Below the pieces are notes generated by a model. The model was not told where the DNA came from, did not search any database, and saw only the letters and a program-made list of their open reading frames with translations. The position numbers and the translations under genes are program-made. From Isoetes taiwanensis (lineage: Eukaryota > Streptophyta > Lycopodiopsida > Isoetales > Isoetaceae): DNA of 64,000 nucleotides. Positions within the stretch are counted from its first letter, which is position 1; the number at the start of each line of letters is the position of its first letter. Shown here piece after piece: positions 36,101 through 47,749 of the stretch. The stretch lies in assembly GCA_021234155.1 (NCBI GenBank), contig JAJEKV010000166.1, positions 436,324 to 500,323 on the forward strand, read 5' to 3'.

Positions 36101-37570
36101 CATGCAACTCGCCGTAAACCTGGCGCACAGCGCCTACCAAAGACCTTGGCAAAAGCGCTTCCACCCTGGCCAGCGTAGTCACCATACCGGACATACCCCG
36201 CCGAGATGAAAAGGTATCAAGCCACAACTCCTTGTCTTGGGCGAGAAATCCGCATCAGCTAGAAAGCAGGGTGTTCAAGCGAACACAGATCCTAAAGGCC
36301 GAGAGGCGACCGCACTATTTGGACAAAACACGAGGGTAATGATCAGAAATGGAGGTAGACGAATGTTACTCCGCCCCAAAGAGGGCATACCATCGGTACA
36401 GCGCATGGGGGAAGCATAACACCGGGTCATGTCTAGCATACGCCCGACCCTAACCAATCGCCCTATTACAATAGGTAAAAGACAAATCCCCTGGGGACCT
36501 CAACCAAGGCCAAATCTTGCAACAAACAAGACCACTGGTCCCTCTCAAACCCATGCACAACCTGGGTTCCAGAACCAGAGTGATCCTCTACTCGCTCTAC
36601 CATATTGAAGTCCCCTAACAACAACCAGCGACATTTAACCCACCAAGGGCTCGCCAACTTATTTGAAGCGTGGCCCATAAAGCACACGAGAAGGCTGATT
36701 AGGGGCATAAACATTAACAATCCCCACTCTTGCCCTCCCTCCAACCACTTAATTATTGCCCACCCGACCAAACCACATGCTCAGCTGCAGAGTGCGTGAC
36801 ACGCACATCCATCCTCCAAGCAATAAGAGTACCTCCACTAGTCCGCCCAGAAGAAGAAGCAATAGAGGCAAACTGCCTACCAACCATATTCATGAGCCTA
36901 GACATATCACCCTGCTGACACTTATGCTCCTGAATGCAAACAATATCGAGGGGCCTTGGCCGAAGTGCAAAGAAACACGGGCCCTCTTACTACTAGAGGA
37001 CCGCACCCGCACATTCCAACTAAGGATCGACCTATTCATCCCGGAGGAGAAGTGTCCACCCCACATGCTTACCCACCCGGGCCATCAGCCCCCCCTCCAT
37101 AGAGTCATCATCTAGAGCGGAGGATTAATCACGGCAATGTGACCCCACGGCCGCTCTACGTGAGATTCCACTTCCAACCGCGTGTTGGAAGTCCCCGTGC
37201 ACCTCCATAGAGTCATGGGCCACACTAGTCTCTACCTCCAAACTGGGCTGCTCCAGCCACCTCATGCTCGGCACATACCGCTCTGGGACATCCCCACTAG
37301 GATCACCGGCCCCTCCCACAGCCCCTGTCCTCGAGACCTAGCCACAACCAAATCATCCGAGGCCCTCCCACGAGCCACCATGTCCCCTAGCCACCCGCCA
37401 TCCAATGGGCGGCCAGCAAAGCAAGCCTGCCCCTCGCCTCGTCCCACCACCTCTCCCAACCACACCACCTCGCCCAACTCCCCACTCCAGCGCACCACGG
37501 GTCCTTCTCTCTGCATTTGCCTCGGGAGCGGAGGAATCCGGCCCCTGCATAAGCACCCTTGAAAGGAAGA
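33149..37570 (-). mobile_element. L1-type LINE, nearly full ORF2, broken
   Basis: The 3' end is marked by a T-run (33149-33163), the poly(A) tail on the minus strand. Reading leftwards from 37570: a Gly/Arg-rich ORF1-like stretch (to about 37110), then the APE endonuclease (DIVCIQEHKC at about 36950; LLLGDFNMV at about 36610), then reverse transcriptase with QSGFVPGRNIL, palm A LDFAKAYDSVRWEFL (about 35290) and palm C FADDTFLFL (about 34955), then the C-terminal zf-RVT region (GGWGLGYSDLALHSKVL, about 34480). This is the plant L1 order. Frames break often, so it cannot move by itself. At about 4.4 kb it is shorter than a full plant L1; the 5' end is likely truncated. No target-site duplication was found. 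Confidence 0.85.
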
Positions 37571-38249
37571 CACGTTCGGTTCGGATATTGCATCGTATAT
37601 GAATCTATGTAATATAAATATAAGTGACGATTAATTGGAGATCTATTTGTATTATTTGGAAAGGTTTGCTTTTCGATTGTAACATAAAAAATTAAAGTAG
37701 CTTCTGATGCAAAAAATATGAATATCATCAAATAAGGAAGTATTGTTTTTCGCACCATAGGCACGGTCTGCGAAATTATGTATAATATAAAATATGGAAG
37801 TGTTGAAGAGCGCACAGTAGCTTCTGATTGCGAAAATTCATTAGAGGTTTGATGGGATCACTTAAGGGCCCAACCCCGATGCCGACATGGAAAACCTACT
37901 AGGGTTGAGGCCTGAGACTCTAGGTTTCTAATGAACAGGCTGTAGATTCAAATCTGTATTTCATTAACAACCTCAAGAGTGTGGTTACAGTGCGCATTTG
38001 CCATATCCATAACCAATAGTTACATGCATTTCGTATTATGGCTATTATGCAACACTTTATTTCTTTCTTTTTAGGGCGTGGCTACGGTGCGAATTTGCCA
38101 TGTCCACAACCCAATGAATACATGCATTTCGCATTGTAACCATTGTGCCCTTTTTTCGTACTTTTTTCTTTTTTTTAGGGCGTAGCTATTTTATTATAAC
38201 TATGTGCGGATGTTGTGCTCACTCTCTTTTTATTGATATTTTAGACGGT
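37571..38249. other. AT-rich spacer between LINE and chromovirus
   Basis: No gene. A duplicated word, GCATTTGCCATATCCATAACC (about 37993) and its variant near 38090 with TACATGCATTTCG-like flanks (about 38021 and 38121), gives a roughly 97-bp tandem duplication with differences. Confidence 0.5.
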
Positions 38250-41200
38250 GTACGTCCCCCTCCGTGGGCGACGCCCAGGCCGTCTTACGCGATCATTCAC
38301 GAGTTCCAGGATCTCTTTCCAGATGAGATTCGAAAATTACCACCTTTTATGGGGATAAAGTGCGAGATTGCACTCCAACCAGGTACCAAGCCTACTAGTA
38401 AGGCTCCCTACCGCATGAGTACACCTGAGTTAGTAGAACTTAAGAAACAGTTACAGGAACTTCTGAAGCTCGGCTTCATTCGGCCCAGGGTTTCACCTTT
38501 TGGAGCCCCTATCTTGTTTGTTAAGAAGAAGGATGGGACTTTACGTATGTATCGATTACCGTCAGTTAAATAAGCATACTGTTAAAAATCGATATGCATT
38601 ACCATGAGCCGATGACCTGATGGATCAGTTGCAAGGAGCTAAGTATTTTTCTAAGATAGATCTTCGCTCAGGCTACCATCAAATCAGGATATTCACAAGT
38701 CCACCTTCCGTATCCATTATGGACATTATGAATTCACAGTTATGCCTTTTGGACTCACCAATGCACCAGCAACCTTCATGTCTCATGAACAATGTTTTCC
38801 GAGACTATTTAGACGAGCTTGTCATTATTTTCTTTGATGACATTCTTATCTATAGTAAAACCCTGGAGGATCATGAATGCCATCTTCAGCTAAGTTGCGG
38901 CGCCACCAACTCTTTGCTAAGTTCTCCAAATGCTTATTGGCGACCACCAAGATCGACTATTTGGGCCATATTGTCTCTGCTGATGGTATTACTACAGACC
39001 CAGCAAAAATCGAAGCAGTAAAAGAGTGGTCAGCGCGTACCAATGTTTCAGAAGTCCGAAGTTTTTTTGGGATTGGCAGGATATTACCGCAAGTTCGTTA
39101 GGGATTTCACTAAGATTGCAGCACCCCTTACTGACCTAACAAAGCATGAAAAGGTCAAGGATTGGGCAGCACATTGGAAAACCAAGGTCCAATCAGGCTT
39201 CCAACAGTTGAAGGATGCCTTAACGTCGGCATTCATCCTTACTTTACCTGATCCTCAGAAGGATAAGGCGGTTGTGACTGATGCCAGTAAGATAGCTACA
39301 GGAGTTGTTTTGATGCAAGAGGGACGAGTCATAGCCTATGACTCTAAGAAAATGAATGACGCGGAACAGAGATATCCCACTCATGACTAGGAGTTGCTTG
39401 CGGTCGTGCGTGCCTTGCGCATCTGACGACATTATCTTCTTGGACGACGGTTCTAACTAGCCACAGATCACCAAAGTCTCCACAGTCCAATCTCAATCTT
39501 CGGCAACGCAAGTGGATAGAATTTTTGGAGGAATATGACTTTGAGGTTCTGTATAAACTCGGTAAACACAATGTTATTGCAGATACCTTGTCTCGACATC
39601 CCTTGACCACACGTACCCATTGCAATGCTATTTCCACTCTTGCAAGTGAATTTGGAAAGACCATTGAGCAATCTCTTCCAACACATCCCGAGTTTTGCGA
39701 AGTGTGGGGCAGCTTTTCTAAAGAGGCCAGGACAGATAAGAAGAGGGACACATTTAAAGCATTATAAGAAGGACGGTAATCTTCTATATTACCGCAATAA
39801 GTTGTGTGTACCCGAGTCATCAGGAGTTAGGAGGCTTATCCTCCATGGCACACATAACAGCCCTATTGCTAGTCACGCTGGATTTATGAAAACATATTTC
39901 AAGAAGCATATTGCTCGCTACATTAAGCAGTGCCAACTTTGCCAACGGACAAAGGCTGAGCAGTTAAGAACGCCAGGCACACTGGAACCTCTTGATGTTC
40001 CCAATGCAAAATGGGAAGTCATTACCATGGACTTCATTGTAGGCATCCCATGCACACTTCGTGGATTTGACGCCTTGATGGTAGTAGTTGACAAGCTTTC
40101 CAAGATGGCGCATTTCTTGCCATGTCGCACCAACGACACTGCCTTGGACGTGACACTTTTATTCTCCAAGGAGATTTTTCGACTCCATGGGATGCCACGT
40201 ACCATTATTTCGGATCGTGATCCTAAATTTATTAGTGCTTTCTGGAAAGACTTCCTCAGCACTATATAAACCAAGCTTGCCATGAGTACGACCTATCATC
40301 CTCAGACAACGTACTAATCGAATTATTGAGGATATACTGCGAACTTATGTCACATTCACTTGGTAGAATTTGCCTATAATAGTACTAAACATGAGTCCTC
40401 AAGGATGTCTCCCTTTATAATCACCTATGGTTATCAATGCCTTACTCCAGATACGTGGCATAACCCGGTTTCCAAAGTGGCAGTTTCACAACAGTTGCTT
40501 ACGGATATGCAAGTTTTGGTAGAGGAGGTATGCGGGTATCTATTGGCAGCATGGAGTCGCCAAAAGAGTTTAGCCAATAGACACCGTACCCGGCGTGAGT
40601 TCCAGGTTGGTGAATCTGTATGGTTGAAGATCAAGGTTAAGCAGGCGAAGCTCAAAATTGGGAATTGCAAGAAACTAGCACCACGATGGGTGGGACCATT
40701 TCAAATTATCAAATGTATAGGTCCTCAAGCCTATAGGTTGAATTTGCCAGCTCATCTTAAGGTCCACAGGGTTTTCCACGTGAGCCTTCTGAAGAAGCAT
40801 ACCCTGGATCCTCATGAGATTCTGGATATGCCAACGCTTCTGGAGATGATGGATGAGCAGTTGGAAATTGTTCCAGAGGCTCTTCTCGACAGAGCATGTA
40901 AACAAATGAGAAGAATCCAGATATTGCAATATTTAGTTAAGTGGAAACACTTGCCTACTGAGGATGCCACTTGGGTGCTTAAACAAGATCTTGACAAGGC
41001 TTATCCCGACTTTATGCGGCAATGCCAGGGTCGGACCATCCACGATGCTATCGACTCCGACTCCAATGGTATGTAGTTGTGCAGTAGATCCGACAGGGAT
41101 CATGCAAGGGGGTTGGGGTAGACGCATCCTAGGACGGGGGGAATTGCATTTAGGCATATTAGGATGCTACCATCTACGGCTAAAATAAGAACATTGCCAT

Positions 41201-43049
41201 TCCTTATGCCGCGGCGACTTGCAAGCCCTAGGCATTACAGGATTCCCTCGTTTCCATTTTATCTTTTGTTATATAAAGGGGGTGGTCCCTTCAACCACAA
41301 CTTTATATCAATATATTGAATACTGATGTACTGTAATCCTGCAGCGGCATCTGCAGTTTTCTGACGGCTCACTTTACGAGTCATGTTGTGTTTTTATCTT
41401 ATTCCTTATGGTCCATTGAGGACCTTGTTGTTATGCATAATAAGTGTTTGTATGTTATGGTATGAACGGACTCCAGTCCAAAACTTCTGATCGTTGATGA
41501 TCTTGTTGTAATCTCCAATGTTTTTATGGCTGAGGACAGCATTATTCTAAGGGGGTAGAATGTGACGTTCCATGTAAGTATACGGTATACGTATACCTAA
41601 CTTGACACGTCACCAAGGTATTAAGACCATTGGGGACTAACCTAAAAGGGATTATTGGGATTAAACTAACTTAAATAGACCAACTAATAGTATGAATTAG
41701 CCAAATAGGCTAATTAGAGTGTGCCACTTGGCCTAACTCGATAGGCCAAGGGCAGGTTGCCATCTTTGGGCGGCAAATTGAGCTTCCAGCCCAATTCTGC
41801 CCCAAATCCGAGTTAGGGAAGGGCAGAGGGAGGAAGGAGCTGTTGCAATCTAATATCTGACCAGTTCTATGGATGTTCTTCGAGACAATGGGTCCAGCCA
41901 GGACACACATCAGTCTTTAGGTAGTTTTGTGCTATTCTAACCCTTGTTTGAGTAGATGGATGATTAGATTCTATTCTATGATCTGCTTATGATGACGATG
42001 GATGTTGTATTTGATTCTGTTTTCTCTTTCTGTTCCTCCTGTGTTGTATGGGATTAAGGGGGGTAGAGACCTGGAAGCTCTCTAGATTTAGTGATGTTCC
42101 TAGTTAGAACATCTTAAATCCCAGTAAATGCGGCCTGTGCACAAGAGCCCACCTGGATGTGGATGCTATGATGTGATTCAGCACCAAATAACAAGTATGA
42201 TGGTGAATCGGGGGTGGGGTCTTGCCTAGCGCGGCTACATGACTCCTATAGTGTGCTAGGCTTAGCCGGTCACTGAGAGGGCTAGGTATGGGTTTGACAC
42301 TCTCTGGGTCGCAGGTGACGTGCCAAATGTATGTGGACGCCCTGGACTCGAACGAGCAAGTGAGCCGGCCTTTAGATTTAGGGGAGTAAGTCGGGTACGA
42401 ACGAGGGGGTCACTGAGGTGGCACGTGTTCTCTAGCACACCCAGGGATCCATCATGCTCGGGGAGGGGACGCCTCTCTGACCTGCCTCATCGGACTGGGG
42501 AGATGTGACCCGGAGTAGTTCCATATGGTGATTCCATGGGATTGCGTCTCCAGAAGGCTACAATCATGCCATAGCATGTTCCATCCTATCTGCAAAGTGT
42601 GCACAGGAGGGGCGGATGGAGTGGACTATGCTAGCCATTGTTTTATGCCAGCCATTGTTATGACTTCGTCTGTTGTTATCTGGAGGCCTTGACTGTCAAT
42701 TGATTCCTATGAGTCTGAGCCGGGGTAGAGCCCTTATTTATGATGCATTTCCTCGTTGTGTTGGTATTCTATTGTGTTCTTATGGATGATGATGGGCCAA
42801 CCTTCGTGGTGGTATATTATTTGTTTGTGTTGTTGCCAGGTGCTAACCTAGTATGTACGCTTCCGCCATATAGGATTTCCATCGAAGGCATGGAATGAAT
42901 GACACCTCCATGTCCTCACCCAGACACTTGCCATCACAAGTGGTCCGAGTCAGACGGAGGGCCTTTCTATGGTGGTATTGTCGCCATGGAAGAGGGGATT
43001 TCCCGTATGTATACGATGGGAGCATCGTATAGGTTCGGGGAGCGTCACA
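38250..43049 (+). mobile_element. Chromovirus (Ty3/gypsy, chromodomain) fossil, 5'-truncated, with 3' LTR
   Basis: Domains in order on the plus strand: reverse transcriptase (from about 38290, with ILFVKKKDGTLRM and an [12 protein letters not shown] palm block), RNase H (about 39220-39600), integrase zinc-binding region and DDE core (about 39760-40300), and at the C-terminus a chromodomain (about 40870-41010, YLVKWKHLPTEDATWV). A polypurine tract AAGGGGGTAGAA sits directly before the LTR at 41561. Gag, protease and the 5' LTR are missing. It is broken at half a dozen or more places but is the best-kept retroelement in the window, so younger than its sister at 4770-8984. Confidence 0.92.
41561..43049 (+). 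repeat. Chromovirus 3' LTR, 1489 bp
   Basis: Starts TGTGACG directly after the polypurine tract and ends CGTCACA, a perfect 7-bp terminal inversion. It is long for a chromovirus. Related LTR pieces lie at 7691-8984, 50690-51353 and 51715-52365, which all end in GGGGAGCG(T/TG)-CACA-like or CACA-like termini. Confidence 0.88.
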
Positions 43050-44079
43050 ATAACTATTCATCTTTTTTCAAACAAACCCATATTCTTGTAATTTCATTCC
43101 ACTTTAGAGCAATTGGAGGGTATATCTCCAAATGTTGTAACATTTCTTTGTATCTTGCTGGCTTGGGAGGCCTAGGCAGGAACGTAAAACACAAACTTCC
43201 CTTTCATCATGTTGCATCTTTTTCATGGCTCTGTTCGTTCCAGTTTAGAGCTCGGCCTTTTAACTACATACTTGCTAATGCATAGCTTTTATTTCTATCT
43301 AATGTCGTACCTTAGAAGATTAAACTACTAGCATGCAGTTAGGAGCAACAAATAAAGGCAACTTTTAAATATTTGGCCTCTGATGGACCCAAGAGTTGGA
43401 AGTCTTTTAAGTATGGAATTCTTGTTGCTTTGGAAGTCTTCAAGCAACAAAACACAAAATGTTAATTTTGATTATTTTAGTAGCACACGTGTTGCTATTT
43501 TAGCACCATGAACAAACCCATTTCACCATTTTGTGCACTCTCTTCAGGTCCTATTGGATAAGAATCTGCATTGTTTGACACTACAAATCTTATGCAATCG
43601 ATAAGCGACAAATTTAATGGAAGGGTGTCAAAGCTCTGTATTTGATGTGACTTAATTTTTGCAATGTTAATACTAGAAGATGTAGCATGCATGTAATGCA
43701 CTAAAAAAAATTGTCGGACTTAGGTGTTCATGTAAGACATCCTACTGCATATGATTAAAAACACATCTACCTTACAATAAGAAAATCAAATTCCAAACCC
43801 GACAAAACTGAATCTACTTCCAAATAACCATAGTCGAATGGCACTAAATCCATAAATGCCTAACCTACAGCCTTTCTTGTAATTAAAGCATATCCACGTT
43901 GCATCTCCACCTCACCGAAATCTGAGATGCAACACCTCAGCAAAACCCGAGATGATATAGTATGAGCTGTAAGATTTCCAGTTTTAAAATTCAATGGCAG
44001 TCTAATGACTCTAAACCTAAATAAAAACCAAGCAAATCTTACCTTACTAAAGCTTTTTGGTGTGTTTTTGCTAGTTTTT
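43050..44079. other. Unassigned non-coding DNA
   Basis: AT-rich, no gene, RNA or repeat recognised. The first bases after the LTR should hold one copy of the chromovirus target-site duplication, but its partner is lost with the 5' end. Confidence 0.5.
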
Positions 44080-44509
44080 TATAACAACCCATTCAATTAT
44101 TTTAGGAATATAACCTATGGTTTTAGGAATTATATGCTAGATATTCTAAACGAGGTGCATCTGGACTACCACAGTCGTCGAATCCGTCGATTCTACGACC
44201 CCGACCGTATGTTGGGTGTTGAAGCCTCTGGGCACCTCCTGTTTCGCTTATGTTCAATTATGATAAATACGAGTTCGTCTCAGGTTTTGATAGAATATAG
44301 AACCTTTATACAGCTTCGCCTAAGGTTTTAAAATATGGCGTTACGAGGGCTCGAACCTCTACCAAAATAATTCAATGTCCTTATAAGACTAACTTTGACC
44401 AATATAACCAATGATAATGTGATTATTTTTTATCTTAAAAAACTTTATATAACTTTTTCTTATAACAACCCATTCAATTATTTTAGGGATATGGTCTATG
44501 GTTTTAGGA
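44080..44509 (-). mobile_element. Pol III-like retroposon between 49-bp direct repeats
   Basis: A 332-bp block (44129-44460) lies between two 49-bp direct repeats (44080-44128 and 44461-44509) that start TATAACAACCCATTCAATTA and differ at four or five positions. On the minus strand the block has a B-box-like GGTTCGAGCCC (44347-44357) and an A-box-like TGGTTATATTGGTC (44397-44410) at about tRNA spacing, suggesting a tRNA-derived SINE head. The direct repeats are long for a target-site duplication, so a segmental duplication of the flank is the alternative. Confidence 0.45.
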
Positions 44510-45688
44510 GATGTCATTTCTACATCCATATCCAATCCCCCTAGAACCCCCTGTTATTGTGCTATATATGGGCTTGATTTCGACCATTTTTTGCCTTAAA
44601 TTGATTGATTCAACTGATTCATAACTTCCCTGGCAGTCCAATTTTGCATTCAATTCATAGTTGGGAGCAAATGCAAATGTTTGCACTATTTACAAACATT
44701 TGCAATGTTTGCAAATGTTTAGACCAAAAGTGCAAACATGGTGTGATCTAAAGATCCAAAGATTTCAAAAAATTCAGAATTTAAGATGTCAACAAGTATT
44801 TAGGATGGCAACAAGTATACGGTGTATATTGGAGAATAAGAAGACAGAAAAACAAAATACAATACAATAATAAGAAGAGAAGTGCCGGACCAAACTGTAG
44901 AACGTGAAATTGCTTTTTTCCCTTGAAAAATAACAGAGAAGAGACTTACATGCGCCTAGAAGTTGGAGCAGAAAGGCTACGGTAGTAAACAATGCCGAAT
45001 CAGGCCATTCCAATTCATAGTACCACCTGCCTGCTTGAATTTCATTGTTAAGAGATGCCCTGAAAATATAATTCACTTTTGAAATTTGTTGGTTTTTTCT
45101 TTCTTTTCTTGGTTATTGGCATTTTTTGGTCCATGTGCAAACACCTTTGCAAATAGTGTTTTGCAAAAAAGTGTACAAACGTGTTTGCTTAACTATGATG
45201 TAAGTCTACAATTACACCATTTCGCTTCCACACTAATCCAAATATACACAAATCAGACCAATAAGTTGTAGGTGCGATGCGTTTATGTGAAAGAATATTG
45301 CATGGCTATATTGATACAATGTGGTTTCTTGCTTGGACATGAAAGTTATAACTCAACATTAGAAATGGGTATTGATGGCGCTTGTTACATTGGGCGACCA
45401 TGTACTTGTATGGTTCTTGTATGATGGTGTTGTGATGATCATCATAGTAGTTAATTGCATGGTTATGGACATGGATATGCTGGTTCTGGCTATGTCTACA
45501 AATAATGATGACTCTGACATACATGTGGGGCATGCGGTGAGATCTTGGCTGATGCATGAGTGCATATCCTTTGGGGCAAGGGCAGAGTCCTTCACCCTCA
45601 CATGCGTGCACAATAACGCACTCAGCCTAATGGGTTATTGCGCACAAACCCCCTAGTGTAGCGTTAAAGTTTTCCTTTGCCAATGTCT
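44510..45688. other. Non-coding DNA with GTTTGCAAA-type repeats
   Basis: Near 44670-44735 CAAATGTTTG and CAAACATTTG words form small hairpins; related GTGCAAACACC / CAAATAGTGTTTTGC words recur inverted near 45133-45190. No gene is recognised; the overlapping frames around 45306-45656 run on both strands and have no domain. Confidence 0.4.
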
Positions 45689-45824
45689 AAGGATGGGTTC
45701 ACATGCACCTTCACGGCCCTCACCATCACGTAAAAGGGCTCACCATTTTTCGCCCACCATCGCCCACCATCGCCAATTTGCACTGGGCAAAACAGGCCCG
45801 ATGGTTGCATGTGAACCGGCCCTA
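45689..45824. mobile_element. Small foldback element (MITE-like)
   Basis: Left end AAGGATGGGTTCACATGCACC (about 45689-45709) is inverted at the right end as GGTTGCATGTGAACCGGCCCT (45803-45823). The core GGTTCACATGCA-CC is shared. The inside holds CGCCCACCATCG repeated. Total about 136 bp, with no coding capacity. The GGGCCGGTTCACATGCA-type ends recall hAT-like MITEs, but no 8-bp target-site duplication was found, so the superfamily is a guess. Confidence 0.6.
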
Positions 45825-46078
45825 AAGCCTTAGAAGTGCACACATAATGTGGACATGTAAATATGCAACAATGATATCCAAATTTGTCTAGAAAGAGGCC
45901 ATTACTGTCACAAACAGCATCATTTCAGTTTTTATGTATAAACTACTTTACCGTCCACACATAATGTGGGGGGGTTTAAAAACAGGTCAGAAGGATCAAA
46001 TTACCAAGTAACATACATAATAGATGCTATAAGCTCCACTGCTAGAAAGGAACAAATTCTGCTAAGAAAAAGGAAGTT

Positions 46079-47017
46079 TTACACATGCTGATCCAACCAG
46101 AGTTTGATTTGAGAAGTGACAATAGTTCTGTTCTCTTCAGACTCACCTTGGAAAAGAGAATGGCGCATACCATCATACAATTTGAAGGTTTTGTCCTGGC
46201 TTTGAGCTCTGTTATACAGCTCCTGGCTAGCAGTTGGATCAGCAACAACATCATCAGTTCCATGCATAACAAGAAAAGGAGCTTTAACTTTCTCCAAATT
46301 CTTCATCAAATATGCACACATGCCAACAAGTTCTCTCATGGTTCCAACCCTAGGCTTACCTGTGTAGCGTCTAGGATTTCCACCAATAAGTTTACCTCTT
46401 TCTGGGTCCCTGATAGCCTTTCTAACTATGTTGTTCTCAGGCATAACAGCCCATGAATCAGCAAATCCAAGCATCAGCATTCTATATCCATACAGATGTA
46501 TCAGAGATGGTTTCATACCATCAGGAATCATAATCAATGGAGCAGAAAGAATAATCCCATCCCAGCCTTCAGGATCTTGCAAATGCATAAGTAGGGTTAT
46601 ACCTCCTCCCATGGATTCTCCAAATAGAAACCTTGGCAGATCCTTGTATGGCACAGAATCCCTAACAGATTTGAAATAAAGAAGGGATGTTTCTGCAAAT
46701 TTGTGCACATCATAGACATAGCCATGGATACCTTCTGATCGGCCATGACCTAACAGATCCGCCGTAAAGGCGCCATAGCCCCATTGCGCCATTAATATCG
46801 CCAAGCTCTGAAATAGCCATCCTGCATCGCTGCCGTAGCCGTGAGTAAGGCAAACTATGGCTTTTGGAGATCGGTTCAAGGGAAGAAAAGATTGAGTAAA
46901 GATCTTTCCGTTTGGAGTATCAAAATACTGCGAAGAATGCTTGATGCCCTGTGACGAATAGAAATCTTCTTCCGGGATGTCGCCCCAATAGTTTGCAGGT
47001 TTGCTCTGCTCCGCCAT
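46079..47017 (-). CDS. CSE: Caffeoylshikimate esterase-like alpha/beta hydrolase (MAGL family), intact single exon
   Basis: A 312-residue serine hydrolase of the plant monoacylglycerol-lipase family. Seen in the sequence: the N-terminal YWGDIPEEDFYSSQG and TPNGKIFTQSFLPL blocks typical of CSE/LysoPL2; HGYGSD (59-64), the H-x4-D acyltransferase-type box; the nucleophile elbow GESMGG with Ser135; HGTDD with Asp256; and GMRHSLFQGE with His286, giving a full Ser-Asp-His triad. RYTGKPRVGTMREL (217-230) is a hallmark. Known of the family: CSE splits caffeoyl-shikimate to caffeate and shikimate in lignin synthesis, and relatives act on monoacylglycerols or lysophospholipids. No signal peptide or membrane segment, so probably cytosolic or peripheral. 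The start is the first Met, with GCT-ATG-GCG context. Length is near the Arabidopsis 332. Which substrate this copy uses is inference. Confidence 0.93.
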   Translation of the reverse strand: MAEQSKPANYWGDIPEEDFYSSQGIKHSSQYFDTPNGKIFTQSFLPLNRSPKAIVCLTHGYGSDAGWLFQSLAILMAQWGYGAFTADLLGHGRSEGIHGYVYDVHKFAETSLLYFKSVRDSVPYKDLPRFLFGESMGGGITLLMHLQDPEGWDGIILSAPLIMIPDGMKPSLIHLYGYRMLMLGFADSWAVMPENNIVRKAIRDPERGKLIGGNPRRYTGKPRVGTMRELVGMCAYLMKNLEKVKAPFLVMHGTDDVVADPTASQELYNRAQSQDKTFKLYDGMRHSLFQGESEENRTIVTSQIKLWLDQHV

Positions 47018-47749
47018 AGCTATCTGCTACGAAATCTAAACCTAGGCAGATAAAAGTTGGATCAAAATGCTGAACTTGAGCTCCAGATCCGGCCCTGCAG
47101 ATCAGATTCAGATTTGGATTACAGACTGGAAATGGGCTGTCAAATGCAAAGCAAAATTGAAGATCGGAGCAGACGACGAAGCTGGCTCGCGTTTGCAGAG
47201 CATCTGCTCGAGAAATTAAAGCGGTTGAAACTGTGCACTTTTAACGGTGGGAATTTATCTAATCCTTCATCGCAGCCGTCAAATGCGCGTGCTAATTTCT
47301 CTAGCCTACTTTCATTGAATGTTTGGTAAACAAACGTCTTTGTTTGGTAAGGAAATGTCAAAGTGTGTGTCTTTTATCGAATAACTTTTTTGTGGGAATC
47401 TTTCATTCCCCACAATATTATTGAAACATTTCTTAAAACGAAGACAAGCTAGTATACATTTCTTAAAAGGAACTTCATAAGCTTCCATACATTCCTTAAA
47501 AGGAAAATCATAAGCTTAGATATTGCACTCTCATAATCATAATATAAAACAACCAATATAACACTTATACATACTATATCTAGTGTTTTAGTGCTTGTGT
47601 AAGTGGGACTGGCACCTCCTACAAACCACATTTAAATTCTTGTTATTAACCCACTCAAACCGTAAAAGAATAAATTTGAAAGTGAGGTAGACAACTCGTG
47701 CGCAGCATGTCATAGAATTTATCATGCCTCACATGTCCCCTAAATGATC
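47018..47749. other. Upstream region of the hydrolase gene
   Basis: This should hold the promoter of the minus-strand hydrolase gene, but no convincing TATA box was seen. A duplicated word CATTCCTTAAAAGGAA...TCATAAGCTT (about 47457-47482 and 47489-47518) is a short local repeat. Confidence 0.4.

Noticed and set aside
45306-45656. Opposed open frames of 84-101 codons
   Set aside because: Both strands are open over the same stretch and neither shows a motif; probably chance.
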